From assembly GCA_002245135.1 (NCBI GenBank), contig NGBS01001212.1, positions 1 through 28,830 of the forward strand: a stretch of DNA of 28,830 nt. The letters run 5' to 3'. Of this stretch, positions 10,367-22,045 are shown one piece after another (position 1 is the stretch's first letter; each line of letters starts with the position of its first letter). The notes beneath the pieces are model-generated. The model did not search any database. It was not told the DNA's origin and saw only the letters and a program-made list of their open reading frames with translations. Origin of the DNA: Proteromonas lacertae (taxonomy: Eukaryota; Sar; Bigyra; Opalinata; Proteromonadidae). The position numbers and the translations under genes are program-made.

Positions 10367-13263
10367 TTAAAACCATTCACTTTTCAATCTCTTTTCATTC
10401 ACTTTCAATTTCAGTATATAAGTCAACACACTCAATACTATTGTCACTAATATCAAGATTTTGAAGTTAAAATCACTTGGAAGCATATCAAATGGTTTGA
10501 TTGGCATTACATGACTGTAGAATAAATCATTTCCATAACAAACTATTATTGATGTTGATTCTATCTTCGCGTGACTACTTTTCATTCCTTTTATACCTAT
10601 TACACTCTCATTCTCATTCAATATATTCAAAGTATTATATCCTAACATTGCATTATAACGAATCATTCCATTTTCTTCTTCTTTTACACTTAATTTTCTT
10701 TCTTTTGATAAACCATCTAAATATTTACTTTCTATTTCTACTATATCATTGTTGGCTAAGATAAATATCAAATATTTACTACTTATTCCTTCTAAGGTTA
10801 TGGAATTATAAATGTCTTTTATTCCCATTGGAAAAGAGAATAGTTTATATTCTATACTGATATTCACATTATTGAAATTATCTATTTCTTTTAAACTTAA
10901 ACTATTCTTATATTTATTCAAACTTGATAGATTTATCTCATTTTTGTTTATTCGATCTTTGGTTAAAGATATTGATAATATATCACTTCGAATATCAACT
11001 ATATTCCAATATGATAAAATTACCCAATTTTCAATTATATTTAAACCTATTGGACTTGAACTATCACTTATTCTTTGATTGTGAATTATTTTACCATTCA
11101 CCAAATTCATTATATATAATACTAAACATTTACTTTTCTTATTCTCTATTACTATTGATATTGTATTCATATTGTTATATTTCATTATTATTGAACCATC
11201 TTCACCACTTATTCCATTCTTTAAGATTTTATCATCTATTTATTTATTATAATATATTAATATATTATTATTATACTATAATTTGGTATTACATATTTCA
11301 CTATCTCACCTTCTTCATACGATAAATCCATTTTATATAATAATTTACTTTTTATTCTATCTTTATTATTTCCTTTTATCACATATCCTTTGATTATTTT
11401 GTTATTCTTATTCACATCGACATAATAATATTCTATCTCATTATCACTTTCTGGATAGATTTTTACACTCAAATCATTGAATATTAATCCATAAATTGGA
11501 TTATTCACTTCTGAAAAACGAATTATTTTTTCTATTTTAGAATTTACTGGTAAAACAGTGTGAGATAAACTCTGAATTGATGGAATAAATGTATAAATGT
11601 AAATCTCATTGTTATTCATTTCACTTATTATATTTATACTCTTCTCATCTCGGAATAATAGATGAGAATTACCTATTAAATCATATTTATATAATAATTT
11701 TCCATTATCACTACTTAATAAATATAACACATTATATTCTGATAATATTATTATGTATTTATTAAATCCAAAATATTTGTTACTTTCTTCTAATTCTTTC
11801 ATGTTTCTCATCTTAAAACCATTTCTTATCCAATCAATTTCATTTATTATCATTTCTTTTACTTCTCTTATCTCATCTTCCATTCTTCTTATAAAACTTA
11901 TATCATCTATTTCATCATTTATATTTTCATTTTCATTTCTTTCCATTATTTCTAATTCCTTTATATAACTCAATCCTTCTTCTCTATTCCATTTTATCTC
12001 ATTTTTACTGATATAATATATTGTTTTATCATTCACTTGAATTAATATATCATCTTCATTGATTATGAATAAATGGTTTTCTTCTTCATTATTTCCTTTT
12101 ACATTAATTTCTTTTCTTTCAATCTCTTTAAATCCATCACTTTTGTATCTTATTATCATTATCATATTTGATTCATTATTCTTTATACAGGATATTTCAT
12201 TCATTGAAAATTCACATTTGCCTTTTATTGTATTGGATATATCGATTGTATTATTATTATCGTTTAAATAACCAATATTCTCTATTTCATTTGTATTTGT
12301 ATTTATTATCTTAAAGTAATTATATAATCGATTATTATCACTTGAGGATATTACTTCTTCTAAGAGATAATTACTATTCTCTTTCAAATTATCTAATTGT
12401 ATTTTCTTATTCTCTTTTTCTTTCTCTTTATTATTTATGATTATTAATTCATTATTCTCATTTAAACATAACAACAACAATGATAATTTCTCATCTTTAT
12501 TACTTATCATTAATGAACTTTTACATTTCATATCAATTGAAATATCTTCACTTTTTGCTCCTGTTAATAATGAATATTCTTCAATTATCATTTTATTATC
12601 ATTTTCACTATTTCTCAATAAGTGTAAATTATCATCTATTTTTATATCTATCAATTCATTTATTCCATCAAATTTGTATATTGATTTTAATTTGGGATTT
12701 AATAATTCACAACTGTTTTTAATACATATCAATACACCTTTATTACTCACTTCTATCTTTATTTCACTTATATCTATATGAATATATTCTTTAATAATAA
12801 ATACCATTAATTTCATACTTCACCAATGCATGATCTTTCTTTAAATCACTTGTTTCAATATTATACTCCAAAATGTGCAGGATATTATGATGAACACCAA
12901 ATACATACAGATTTTCATTGAGATTTTTAATATCCACTATTAAATAATCTATTCAATATAAAAAAAATAATTATACTGTCTGGATAGGTTAATCGGTAAA
13001 GAATTGATCCATCTTCCTTTTTAAGACAACTTACTGTATTTAACTCTAAACAATTAGGTTACTATGAAATTATACTTGATAAAACGCATATTAATTTTGG
13101 TGTATTGACAATACTCTTTATTTCACCTACACTTTCAATTAACCAACGATGTGAGTCATCTTTTCCAATTTGTTTACATTCGATTGAATGGATGATCTAT
13201 TTCAATAAACGATTTTTATAATACCAAAAATAAGCCCAATAGCAAGAAAACTGAAAAATTCAT
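10367..13263 (-). CDS. EMC1: ER membrane protein complex subunit 1, 912 aa
   Basis: Six exons (minus strand): 13263-13225, 13196-13076, 13045-12977, 12948-12805, 12773-11277 and 11235-10367. Introns are 28, 30, 28, 31 and 41 bp. Lengths sum to 913 codons. It begins with a signal peptide (MNFSVFLLLGLFLIIHSIEC), then a long beta-rich lumenal region consistent with the EMC1 propeller. It ends with the family's C-terminal block: YGNDLFYSHVMPIKPFDMLP, a transmembrane segment (ILILVTIVLSVLTYIL) and the cytosolic end LKSEWF*. This matches the '.f.rv.PsktFDvL..df....l' and final 'l...W' pattern of EMC1. EMC1 anchors the insertase complex that places tail-anchored and multipass proteins in the ER. The natural C-terminus shows that TAA is a true stop in this genome. 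Gene lengths elsewhere are about 900-1000 aa. Confidence 0.92.
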
Positions 13264-13354
13264 TTCTATTCCAAAAATATAGTCGTTACATAATTATAAA
13301 AAACATCAGAAACAAAACATATGTAATGAGTATAATAATGATAATATAATGAAA

Positions 13355-16300
13355 TTATTCTATATTGAAGAACTCATTTGATAATTCTTTCTTCTCTTCT
13401 TCTGATATTCCATTTAATTTGATTTTTCCAATTGTTGAGAATGTTTTTAAATATGATTTTAATTCCAATTTATCTATATTCTCTTTTACTGTTATTGATA
13501 ATTCATCTAAACAATCAAATACTTCTTGATTTTCTTTCATCAATATCAACTCTATTTCATTTAAAACATTTCCTGTTAAATTCAACTCTGTTAAAGGTCT
13601 ATAATCTTTTAATCTTTCTATTAACATTTTTAAACCATTTATACTCATTCCAATATCTATTCAACTTATATAATTATATTATATTTATTTAACATACTTG
13701 AAAGATTTAATGATCTATAATCAACAAATTTATCGAAATCTTTACATATTATCTCTATTCCTTCATCTCCAATTGGATTATTGTAAATTGTATATTTTAT
13801 ACCTTTTACTTTGGAATACATTATTTTAAATATTTCTTTTGCAGTCATTATATCATATAGTGAATTACTTAAAGTAATACGGTTAGTATAGTTCTTAAGT
13901 CCATCACAACTGATGTTGTTATTATTTAAATTAATATCTCCACAATCAATCTGTTTCAGTAAAGGGATATGAGAATCGTTTATATTTAAATCTATTTCAT
14001 TATAAATAATTAAATATTTACTTGAAAAATCATATTCAACATATCTATTGTCATATTCTCTATAATCATTTCTATTCTTTTTAGTACAATAATCCAAATA
14101 AAACACTAATTCTTCATTTGTCCATGATGAACTTTTCATGTGTATAAATGGATACTCTTCTTTTTCTAAAGATTTTGAACAAATTGCCTTTAAGCCATCC
14201 AGTTTGACATTATTTTCATATAGATATATTATTGTTAATTCACCAATAGAACCAATTTTACTTGCTAATAATATTATACTTTCATCATCTATTGATATAT
14301 TACTCAAATTCATTTTATATATTGGTTTATAAGCATCCTTGTGATATATTAACATATTCAAATTATTTACCAACAAAAGAAATCCAAGATTACCAATTGG
14401 ATTATCTATTTAATAAATATTTAATCAATAAATATACTATTAATGACTATATTTGTGAAATTGTTTTTCTTTTTCACATATTTCATTAAATATTCTATTC
14501 CCAATGAATTGATTTTATTATAACTTATATCAAGATTAATATTTTCGTTGATATTCTTTAAACCATCAACTAAATATTTTAATCCGATTGTTGATAATTT
14601 CATTTCTATTAAACACTAAATAAATACTACTATACTTGAACAATACATCCAGTTGTCTTCACATTTTAGTAAATATAAATGCGGAGATAATACTTTCATT
14701 CCTAAATCTCCTATTTCATTACCATGAAGTTGAAGATGTTTAAGATTTGGAAATGAAGATAATCTATCTATCAGTGTTTTTATACACTTTTGTGTTAGTT
14801 TGTTATCTATATGTTAAAGAAATAATTAATTATACTACTCAAATCTAACTCTCCTATAACTTCAAACTCATATAACCTTAATTCAACGAATGAATTTAAA
14901 AAATCATCATCAATATCCAACTTACTTAAGTTAATTTTATAAACTTTAAATACTTCCATTATATACTGGATTATTTCTGGAATGTCTTTATCTATCAGTA
15001 ATTCTTTACTTCCATGTATGTCAAACTGAATTTGTGAAATAGGAAATTTGGAGAACAAGGTTTTTAATCCTTTTGAATGGATGTTTTTGTTATTCCAAAC
15101 TTCTATTCTATCAAGATGAGGATATTTATATAATTCTTCTGATAATAATAGCATTGATTCATCATTCAAATTCATCCCATGTATAAACAATACACCCCTA
15201 TAGTTGATTAATAAATGTAAATATGGAAGTAACAATTTGAACCCTTTTGGACCAATTGGAGTATCTATTTCAAAATATAATAAAAAAACATATACCTGAA
15301 AAGTCTATATAAAATAAATCCATCAATGGAATTGTTTTAATGAATGATTCAATGAAATGAAAAGTAAGTGAAGACTTTGTTAAACACAATTGTCGTAGAG
15401 TTGGTAATTTATAAAAATATGTAGCGAATAAAGATTGATATTGGATTGGCATAAAAACTCCATAGCATTTACCTAAATAGATGATAATTATAATATTAAT
15501 ACCACATGCGATTGTAAGTGGATTCATTAATTTCAATATTCTGAAGAAGTAATTCATTCCTTCTTCACAATAACAGAAACAGTCACGGTGTCCTGATATT
15601 TCAATTTTTGTTGTCTTTTTACTATCAATAAAAATGTTAAAAATCATTTCATCCAATTTACAATCTTTACCATTATTACATGTGTGATGAATTTGAGACT
15701 TTATATATTGTGCAGACAAATCTTGTTTGTAATATCTCATCATAAGTAATATTGATAGTATTCTCTCATTTGGTTTGATATTATATAATTTTATTAAACC
15801 ATCTCGAATTTCTTTACATTTATCATTTTTAAGATAATAGTCTGATGAATATAAAACTGGTAATATAACTATTATATTATCATTGTTGTGTAAAATTTCT
15901 TTTCTTTCTTTACATATCATTAAATTATTATCTCTATTTCTCAATATTTCACTCATTCTCATCATTTCTTTTCTCAATTCATTTAAGCTCAACCTATCTT
16001 CATTCTTCACTTTCAGCATTCTATTCGTCATTTCTTTCATCAATTCATCACATTCTACATCTAAACTGTATTTACATATCAGGATATTCTCTTTTGTTTT
16101 ATTCATATTATCATCTTCATTAAATGGTAATTTCTTGTTTATCATTTCATATATTATACATCCAATTGACCAAATCATACTTCTTTCATTACATTCTAAT
16201 CCATTCAACTCTTCAGGGCTTTTGAAGCATATATCATACACTGTCACATCTTCTACTTTTCTCAATATATTCAAGCATAAATCACATATTTTTAAACTAT

Positions 16301-18530
16301 CATACATGTTATTATCTACATCAATTACTATATTAGAAGTTTTTAAATTACTAATTACTACATCATATTCACTCAACATCATTAAAGCATTACATATTGA
16401 ACTTATTACATCATGAATATTACTTGTTGTAAGAGATTTATTCTGAATTATCTCTTCTAAATCTCTTATATAATATTCTCTTTCTAATATCATATATTCA
16501 CTACTACAATTTAATTGAATTACTTTAAATGGATAAACAATGGGTAAATTGCAGTCTAATAATAATGTATGCTTTTCACAAAATCTAAATAGTTCTTCAT
16601 CTTCTATTCCATCAATATTTAATATTTTTACCATCTTAACATCATTTTGGAGTTGTATAACCAAGTCTCTTTCATTCACACTTTTTTCTGTTTTTTTCAT
16701 TATCTAATTATAAAAAATAATTCGATTATATACTTTCGCATCATATGGTAATGTTGGGTATAATATTTCATCTACAAAAACACTGATTGGTGAATCGCGT
16801 TTAATAACATCATTTAACATATCCATAAATAATTGTGGTTGTGTCATATCTTCATTCTTCTTTGTTAGTAATTCAATTATTCTATTTAGATGAGGTAGAA
16901 AGATTTCTTTATTAGTTTTTAATATTTCTGAATCTGATAATAAAAATGGAGGATTGTCTTGATTAATTGAAGGGAAAAACAACTATAAGAATAATAAAAC
17001 AAGATAATACATAAGTATAATAATCTTTCCAATACCAATTAAATTCTTCTTCATTCATTTCACTAATTTCTTTTAATTGTTTACCTCCTATATAACTATT
17101 GCCTAAATAGAAATTTACAGTAAGAAAGTGATATTCATTAACATTTTCAAAACTACTGTATGAAGTTAATGTTGATGTTTCATCTACAAAAACACTGATT
17201 GGTGAATCGCGTTTAATAACATCATTTAACATATCCATAAATAATTGTGGTTGTGTCATATCTTCATTCTTCTTTGTTAGTAATTCAATTATTCTATTTA
17301 GATGAGGTAGAAAGATTTCTTTATTAGTTTTTAATATTTCTGAATCTGATAATAAAAATGGAGGATTGTCTTGATTAATTGAAGGGAAAAACAACTATAA
17401 GAATAATAAAACAAGATAATACATAAGTATAATAATCTTTCCAATACCAATTAAATTCTTCTTCATTCATTTCACTAATTTCTTTTAATTGTTTACCTCC
17501 TATATAACTATTGCCTAAATAGAAATCTACAGTAAGAGATTGATTGAAAATTGACACATTATTTGATGATGAAGATTGGGGAGGAGTATATTGAGGTTCT
17601 AGATTAATATCATAAGGTAATAAACTAAGCATATATTTTATCTTTATCATTTCCATTCTTTTTTCTGGATCTTTATCTAACATTCCTTTTATCACTTCTT
17701 CAAGTTCTAATATTCTTTCATCTCTTACTCTTTCAAAATTTAAATCGTTTTTATGAAGCACTTCTTCTACAATTTCTTCTTGAGTTTTTCCATTAAATGC
17801 CATTCTTAATGTGTATATTTCATATAATACACAACCCAACGAAAATATTTCACTCTTTTCAGAAAATTTAGCTGCTGATCTATACAGTTCTGGAGCTAAA
17901 TAATTAAGAGTTCCACTTATTTTAACACCATTCGCTTCTCTTTCTATTGCTAATCCAAAATCACTAATCACTAATTGATTATCTTCTCCAATTAATATAT
18001 TTCCAGGTTTTAAATCTCTGTGAAATATTTTTTTGCTATAAATATACTCCAATCCATTACATAAATTTCTCATATAACAAACTATTTCCTATATATTACA
18101 TATCTATTTATAATATTAATACATAAAGAGAGAAATCTTCTTTTTTCTTTCTCTTTTTATCTATCAACCTCCATAAATCACCTTTCTCATAATATTGTGT
18201 GTAAATGTATATCACATTTTTAACTGCATTATTTTCTGGTACTTTTAAATCATTTTTAATAATTTCCTTATTTTTTTCAATTTTACTTATATCGACATAA
18301 TAATCTTCTAGTTTTACTAGATTTACATGAAAAAGCGTTTTTAAAAACTCAATCTCACGAACTGTATTATCAATTACAACTGCTTGCTTATTTTCACATT
18401 TTACTTCTTTCCTAGCTAACTCTTTACCTAAATGTCTTACTAAATACACTTTACCATATCCACCTTCTCCAATTGGTTTAATTATTTCATCTAAATCAGG
18501 TAATCTATAATTAACTTCTTCAGTTGCCAT
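13355..18530 (-). CDS. Protein kinase, duplicated module, pseudokinase and leucine-rich repeats in one predicted protein, about 1630 aa
   Basis: Ten exons (minus strand): 18530-18123, 18088-17423, 17394-17011, 16982-16734, 16703-15296, 15264-14836, 14806-14636, 14605-14438, 14405-13698 and 13656-13355. Domains: kinase (residues about 15-290) with GEGGYGKV loop, ARKEV lysine, HRDLKPGN near 159 and DFG near 179, so probably active and NEK-like; a 128-residue module (323-450) and its near-identical repeat from 451; a second kinase fold (about 571-830) where HRD is ISN and DFG is DLC, so probably a pseudokinase; then ribonuclease-inhibitor-type LRRs to the end (for example NLDISYNKINSLGIEYL). If the 30-bp stretch 16704-16733 (GTAT...TAG) is not an intron, there are two genes: kinase 16704-18530 (TAG stop) and pseudokinase-LRR 13355-16700. 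The ATG at 18602 is an alternative start. Signalling or sensing through the LRRs is inferred. Confidence 0.65.
16766..17177. repeat. 412-bp tandem duplication, copy 1
   Basis: Nearly identical to 17178-17589 over its first 370 bp or so, with a constant offset of 412 bp; I see one T/C difference (17115 versus 17527) before the copies diverge near 17136. Each copy holds one 28-bp intron (16983-17010 here) and 384 coding bases, so the duplication adds exactly 128 codons without changing frame. Confidence 0.9.
17178..17589. repeat. 412-bp tandem duplication, copy 2
   Basis: Second copy, with its intron at 17395-17422. The coding strand gives FYLGNSYIGGKQLKEISEM in both copies. Similarity falls away after about 17548, where the kinase-proximal linker begins. 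Confidence 0.9.
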
Positions 18531-18563
18531 AAATAGAACAAAAAATAATTCAAAAATGAAAAA

Positions 18564-18579
18564 GGCTTGGAAAGGCTTG
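18564..18579 (+). promoter_or_regulatory. Two GGCTTG elements upstream of the kinase gene
   Basis: AAAGGCTTGG occurs twice in a row (GGCTTG at 18564-18569 and 18574-18579), 34-49 bp before the ATG at 18530. Here the element is on the strand opposite to the gene. The longer open frame from 18602 would make this coding, so the assignment depends on the start. Confidence 0.3.
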
Positions 18580-18613
18580 GATTTCATAAAACATATTTTC
18601 ATTGATTCTAATC

Positions 18614-18641
18614 TTAATATTGATATTGATATTGATATTTA
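18614..18641. repeat. Short ATTGAT microsatellite
   Basis: About four units of a 6-bp repeat (ATTGAT/ATATTG) in the spacer between the kinase gene and the fucosidase gene. Nothing else is evident in this roughly 100-bp spacer. Confidence 0.6.
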
Positions 18642-18707
18642 ACCTAATTTATAATAATTAAGCAAACATAACAAAATAATATCAATTATAATAATTAATC
18701 ACAATTC

Positions 18708-20162
18708 TCATAGTTCAGGAGAGATAAACAATCCTAATCGACTGATTTTTGGAGGATAAGAATTCCAAGTATCAACAATACTTAAACGAACTCCATTCGT
18801 CTTTATTAAACTATCAAATAAATGAAGTTTTTTATGACCTATTGTTGTTCCACTTTTGATCTCTTTCCATTCTTCATCATTCTTTACTTCGATTCGATAT
18901 TTTGCTACTGTTTGACCTCCACGAATATATTCTTGTAACATTACTACATTGAATGATATATATTCATCAAAATATAATTCAATACAACCACTATTTGTAT
19001 AATCACCTTCTGGAATCCAATATAAATATTTATCACTATTCACTACATTTGATACATAATATCCTTCTCTCTCACTTGAACTATTAAATCGAATAGCTAA
19101 TCGAGCATAGTCTACATCAAATGTTTTATGTAAATATTTACCAAATTCTTTCATTCGATTTACATCATCTTCACAAAATAAACCATCTTTTGTTGGAGGA
19201 ATATTTAATTGTAGATTGTAACCATAACCAACACTTTTGAAATAAATATTTTGTAATTCTTTCATTGATTTTGGTTTCTCATTTGAATGATAAAACCAAC
19301 CACCTCTTAATGTTACATCCAATAATTTTGGTGCATAAACTAAGTTTTCAGATGGAAATATATCATTTCCATTACAATAACCCCAATTTTCTTCTTCTCC
19401 TAATCCACTTTCTGTTCCTGCCCAAATTGCATCTGGACCATTACAAGTGGCTAAACAGTTAGCTTGATACTGTTTTATTTCATTATACCAATATTTCCAA
19501 TCATATAACATTGTCATATTTTCTTGAGCATTAGCACAATCCCACCATATTTCAGAGATTGCTCCATAATTGGTTAATAGTTCTTTCATCGTTTTCTCAT
19601 AGAATTCATTGTATTCTGGACGCCAAGTCATATTGTAGAAGTTTCTATCCCAAGGAGATAAATAAAAAGCTGGTTCAGCTCCTAATAATCTACAAGATTC
19701 TACAAAATCTTTTGCTATATCTCCTTTACCATCTCTCCATGATGAATAAGCAACAGTGTGATTTGTATACTTTGAAGGGAACATGAAGAATCCATCATGA
19801 TGTTTTATTACCAATATAATTTCATTTGCTCCAATCATTTGGAATGTTTCTACCCACTATATATATTAAATATATTAATTATTATTATACTTGTGTGGTG
19901 TTTAATTTTGTTGGTTGAAAGATATTTGGATCTTCATCACCTAAACCCCATTCTCTACCTAAATAAATTATCCAATAAATTAATACCAGTATATGTATTA
20001 ACACCAAAGTGAATAAAGCCATTTATTTCTTGCTCTATCCATCTAATCTGCAACTCTGTTGGTAAAGGTAATGGAGGCCTGTCAGCTAATGCAGCTATGA
20101 TTATATTATTTTTTAAATATGTTTATACAGATTATCAGTAAAGATATAAAGAATAATTTCAT
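18708..20162 (-). CDS. Secreted GH29 alpha-L-fucosidase, 452 aa
   Basis: Exons (minus strand): 20162-20129, 20094-19987, 19958-19891 and 19856-18708; introns are 34, 28 and 34 bp. The total is 453 codons, ending in TGA. A signal peptide (MKLFFISLLIISALA) is split by the first intron. The catalytic domain shows FIHFGVNTYTGREWG, ILVIKHHDGFFMFPSKYT and ISEIWWDCANAQ; the Asp after WW is the position of the GH29 nucleophile. The last 130 residues look like a discoidin (F5/8 C) carbohydrate-binding domain ending PPKISRLGLF. The enzyme removes terminal L-fucose from glycans, in the lysosome or outside the cell. A GGCTTG element lies 31-36 bp upstream. The true start is fixed by the signal peptide, far upstream of the long open frame. 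Confidence 0.92.
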
Positions 20163-20192
20163 AGATTTTAAACAAAAACCTCAAACATCAAG

Positions 20193-20198
20193 CAAGCC
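20193..20198 (-). promoter_or_regulatory. GGCTTG element upstream of the fucosidase gene
   Basis: In the gene's orientation the context is CTTGGCTTGCTTGA, 31-36 bp before the ATG. The nearly identical CTTGGCTTGA precedes the GH35 gene. Confidence 0.45.
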
Positions 20199-20377
20199 AA
20201 GAAACACAATTCTAAATTAACAGTGTTGATGATAATTGTTTTACTTTATTTACTTCAATATAATCACTTTAATAGGGGGGAGAATGAGAAAAGTAAGATA
20301 AAATGAATTATATAAACATCATTTTCATAATTCACTTTTTCAATCCACTCAACACAATAAACAATATTAACACTATT

Positions 20378-21934
20378 TTATAACTTTATATAAGAAATAT
20401 ATTTCTTACACAAGAATTTATGTTTCTTATTCCAATCTTCAATTTGACATTCTTTACTACAATAATGCATTCTTTTACATTTACTACACGTTTTAGGCTT
20501 TAACTCATCAGTAAAATAATTCTCACACTTTTCATTTGAACATTTTCTTTTTCCATCTTTCAACATTATATATTCTATTTCATTATCTAAATATGGATTA
20601 TTTGATGATTTTAACAACTTTTGAATTTCTGAAATTGAGAGATATAAAACAACCACTTCATTTAATAAGTAATGATGAAAATGAATAGTTAAATATTGAT
20701 ATAGTTTAGGATGTTGTAAAACAGTATGTAATAATATAACTATAAATGATTTATCACTATTTGATAAACAATAGATATTTACATCACTAATCTTTAATTC
20801 ATTCTTATTAAAATATAAAAAATCAATTTCTATATTATTGCTATTACTTTCACAATTTATTTTATTGAAAACTATTCTCATGTCATTTGGTTTTGATGAT
20901 AATATATTGACAGTTGTTGCTAACTTCAAAATGAATGAAATATCAGTGTTATATATATACTCAGTATTAATAATTTCAAATGGATTATATTCATTTTTAC
21001 TACACCACCAGTTATATTTCATTTCTATTTTGATTAAACTACTCATACAATTTATGAAACTATATATTTTTAAAATCCATATTTTGATTAGATCTAAATC
21101 TGTTAATGAGATATTATTGTATTTTTCACCTTCATATTCTATATTAATAATATCTTCATCCTTTTCATTCTTTTCAATTTTGTATAACTTTTCATTAATT
21201 ATAATAATCCACTCAAATATATATAAGTGTAAAACAGGATCATAAAATAAATAAATAATATCTTTTGGTATTAAATGAGGTAAAATAAAATCATTCTTAA
21301 CAACATAATTACCATTATCTTCTTTCTTTATATTTATTGAAGGAAGTTTATCTAAACTTATTCTTTTTAAAATATTATTTAATCCAATGAAATTGTATAG
21401 CAGAGGTGATATACAATTGAATAAAATGAAGTATATTCTTAAAAACTCTAATTCTACGGTTAAATCTTTCTTGTTCATGTTCTCACAGATTTGATTGTAG
21501 TTAGTACTGCTATATATTTCACATATATTTCCTATACTACTAATCCAAGAACAAACTTTCATTTTGGTCTAGATAAATGATAATTTTCGAAAAATACTTG
21601 AACAAGAGGTGATATTATTAGATCTTCGTAATTTTCGATAGGTATTTTGTTGATATCATCCATCAAACTGTGATAATATGATGTTAAAGTGTTTGTATAT
21701 TCTAAATCACTTCTAGTAAAATAACAAATCATTACTTATATCATTATATACTTTATTACTTCTAATGATGGAGAAATTCTAATAATTTCGTTGGTATCTT
21801 TTGAATTTAACCTTAAAAGTTCCAACAAACAGATTTTTGACTTTCTTCATACACTCTAGACCATACTTTTCTTTATTTTCTGTTATTGATTTCTTGTGAT
21901 TCTCATAAATAGTCGCAAAATCAGAAAAATTCAT
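20378..21934 (-). CDS. MYND zinc-finger protein of unknown role, 489 aa
   Basis: Exons (minus strand): 21934-21831, 21811-21752, 21712-21598 and 21568-20378. Introns are 19, 39 and 29 bp; the total is 490 codons. The 19-bp first intron (GTTTGTTGGAACTTTTAAG) was chosen because only it restores the frame into ...KNLLNSKDTNEIIRISPSLE. The C-terminus is a MYND finger with the pattern C..C......C..C.....C...C........H...C (CSNEKC, CSKCKRMHYCSKEC, then HKFLCKKY). MYND fingers usually bind proline-rich peptides of partner proteins. The rest, about 430 residues, is helical-looking and Ile/Asn-rich with no SET or other catalytic motif seen. A role in transcription or protein scaffolding is possible. 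The first exon is the least certain part. Confidence 0.8.
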
Positions 21935-22045
21935 TTTAAAAACTCAAACTATAACTTCAAGCTTATAAAACCCACATAATTTTTAAAACACTAAAATACA
22001 GAAAGAAACAATAATTAATGATTCATTTATATAATACACATATCT

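Noticed and set aside
10501-12781. Several open frames on the plus strand of the EMC1 region
   Set aside because: They are antisense shadows rich in Leu, Ile, Phe and Ser caused by the AT-rich coding strand; no family features.
11257-12816. EMC1 starting at an ATG near 12816
   Set aside because: That start lies in a 31-bp intron read in the wrong frame; four further exons upstream give a signal peptide and keep phase.
18531-18602. Hydrophobic N-terminal extension of the kinase (ATG at 18602)
   Set aside because: The kinase fold begins right after the ATG at 18530 and a membrane anchor is not expected for this kinase type; the extension covers a possible promoter element. Kept only as an alternative.
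19265-20012. Plus-strand open frames opposite the fucosidase
   Set aside because: Antisense shadows; the minus strand carries a complete GH29 gene.
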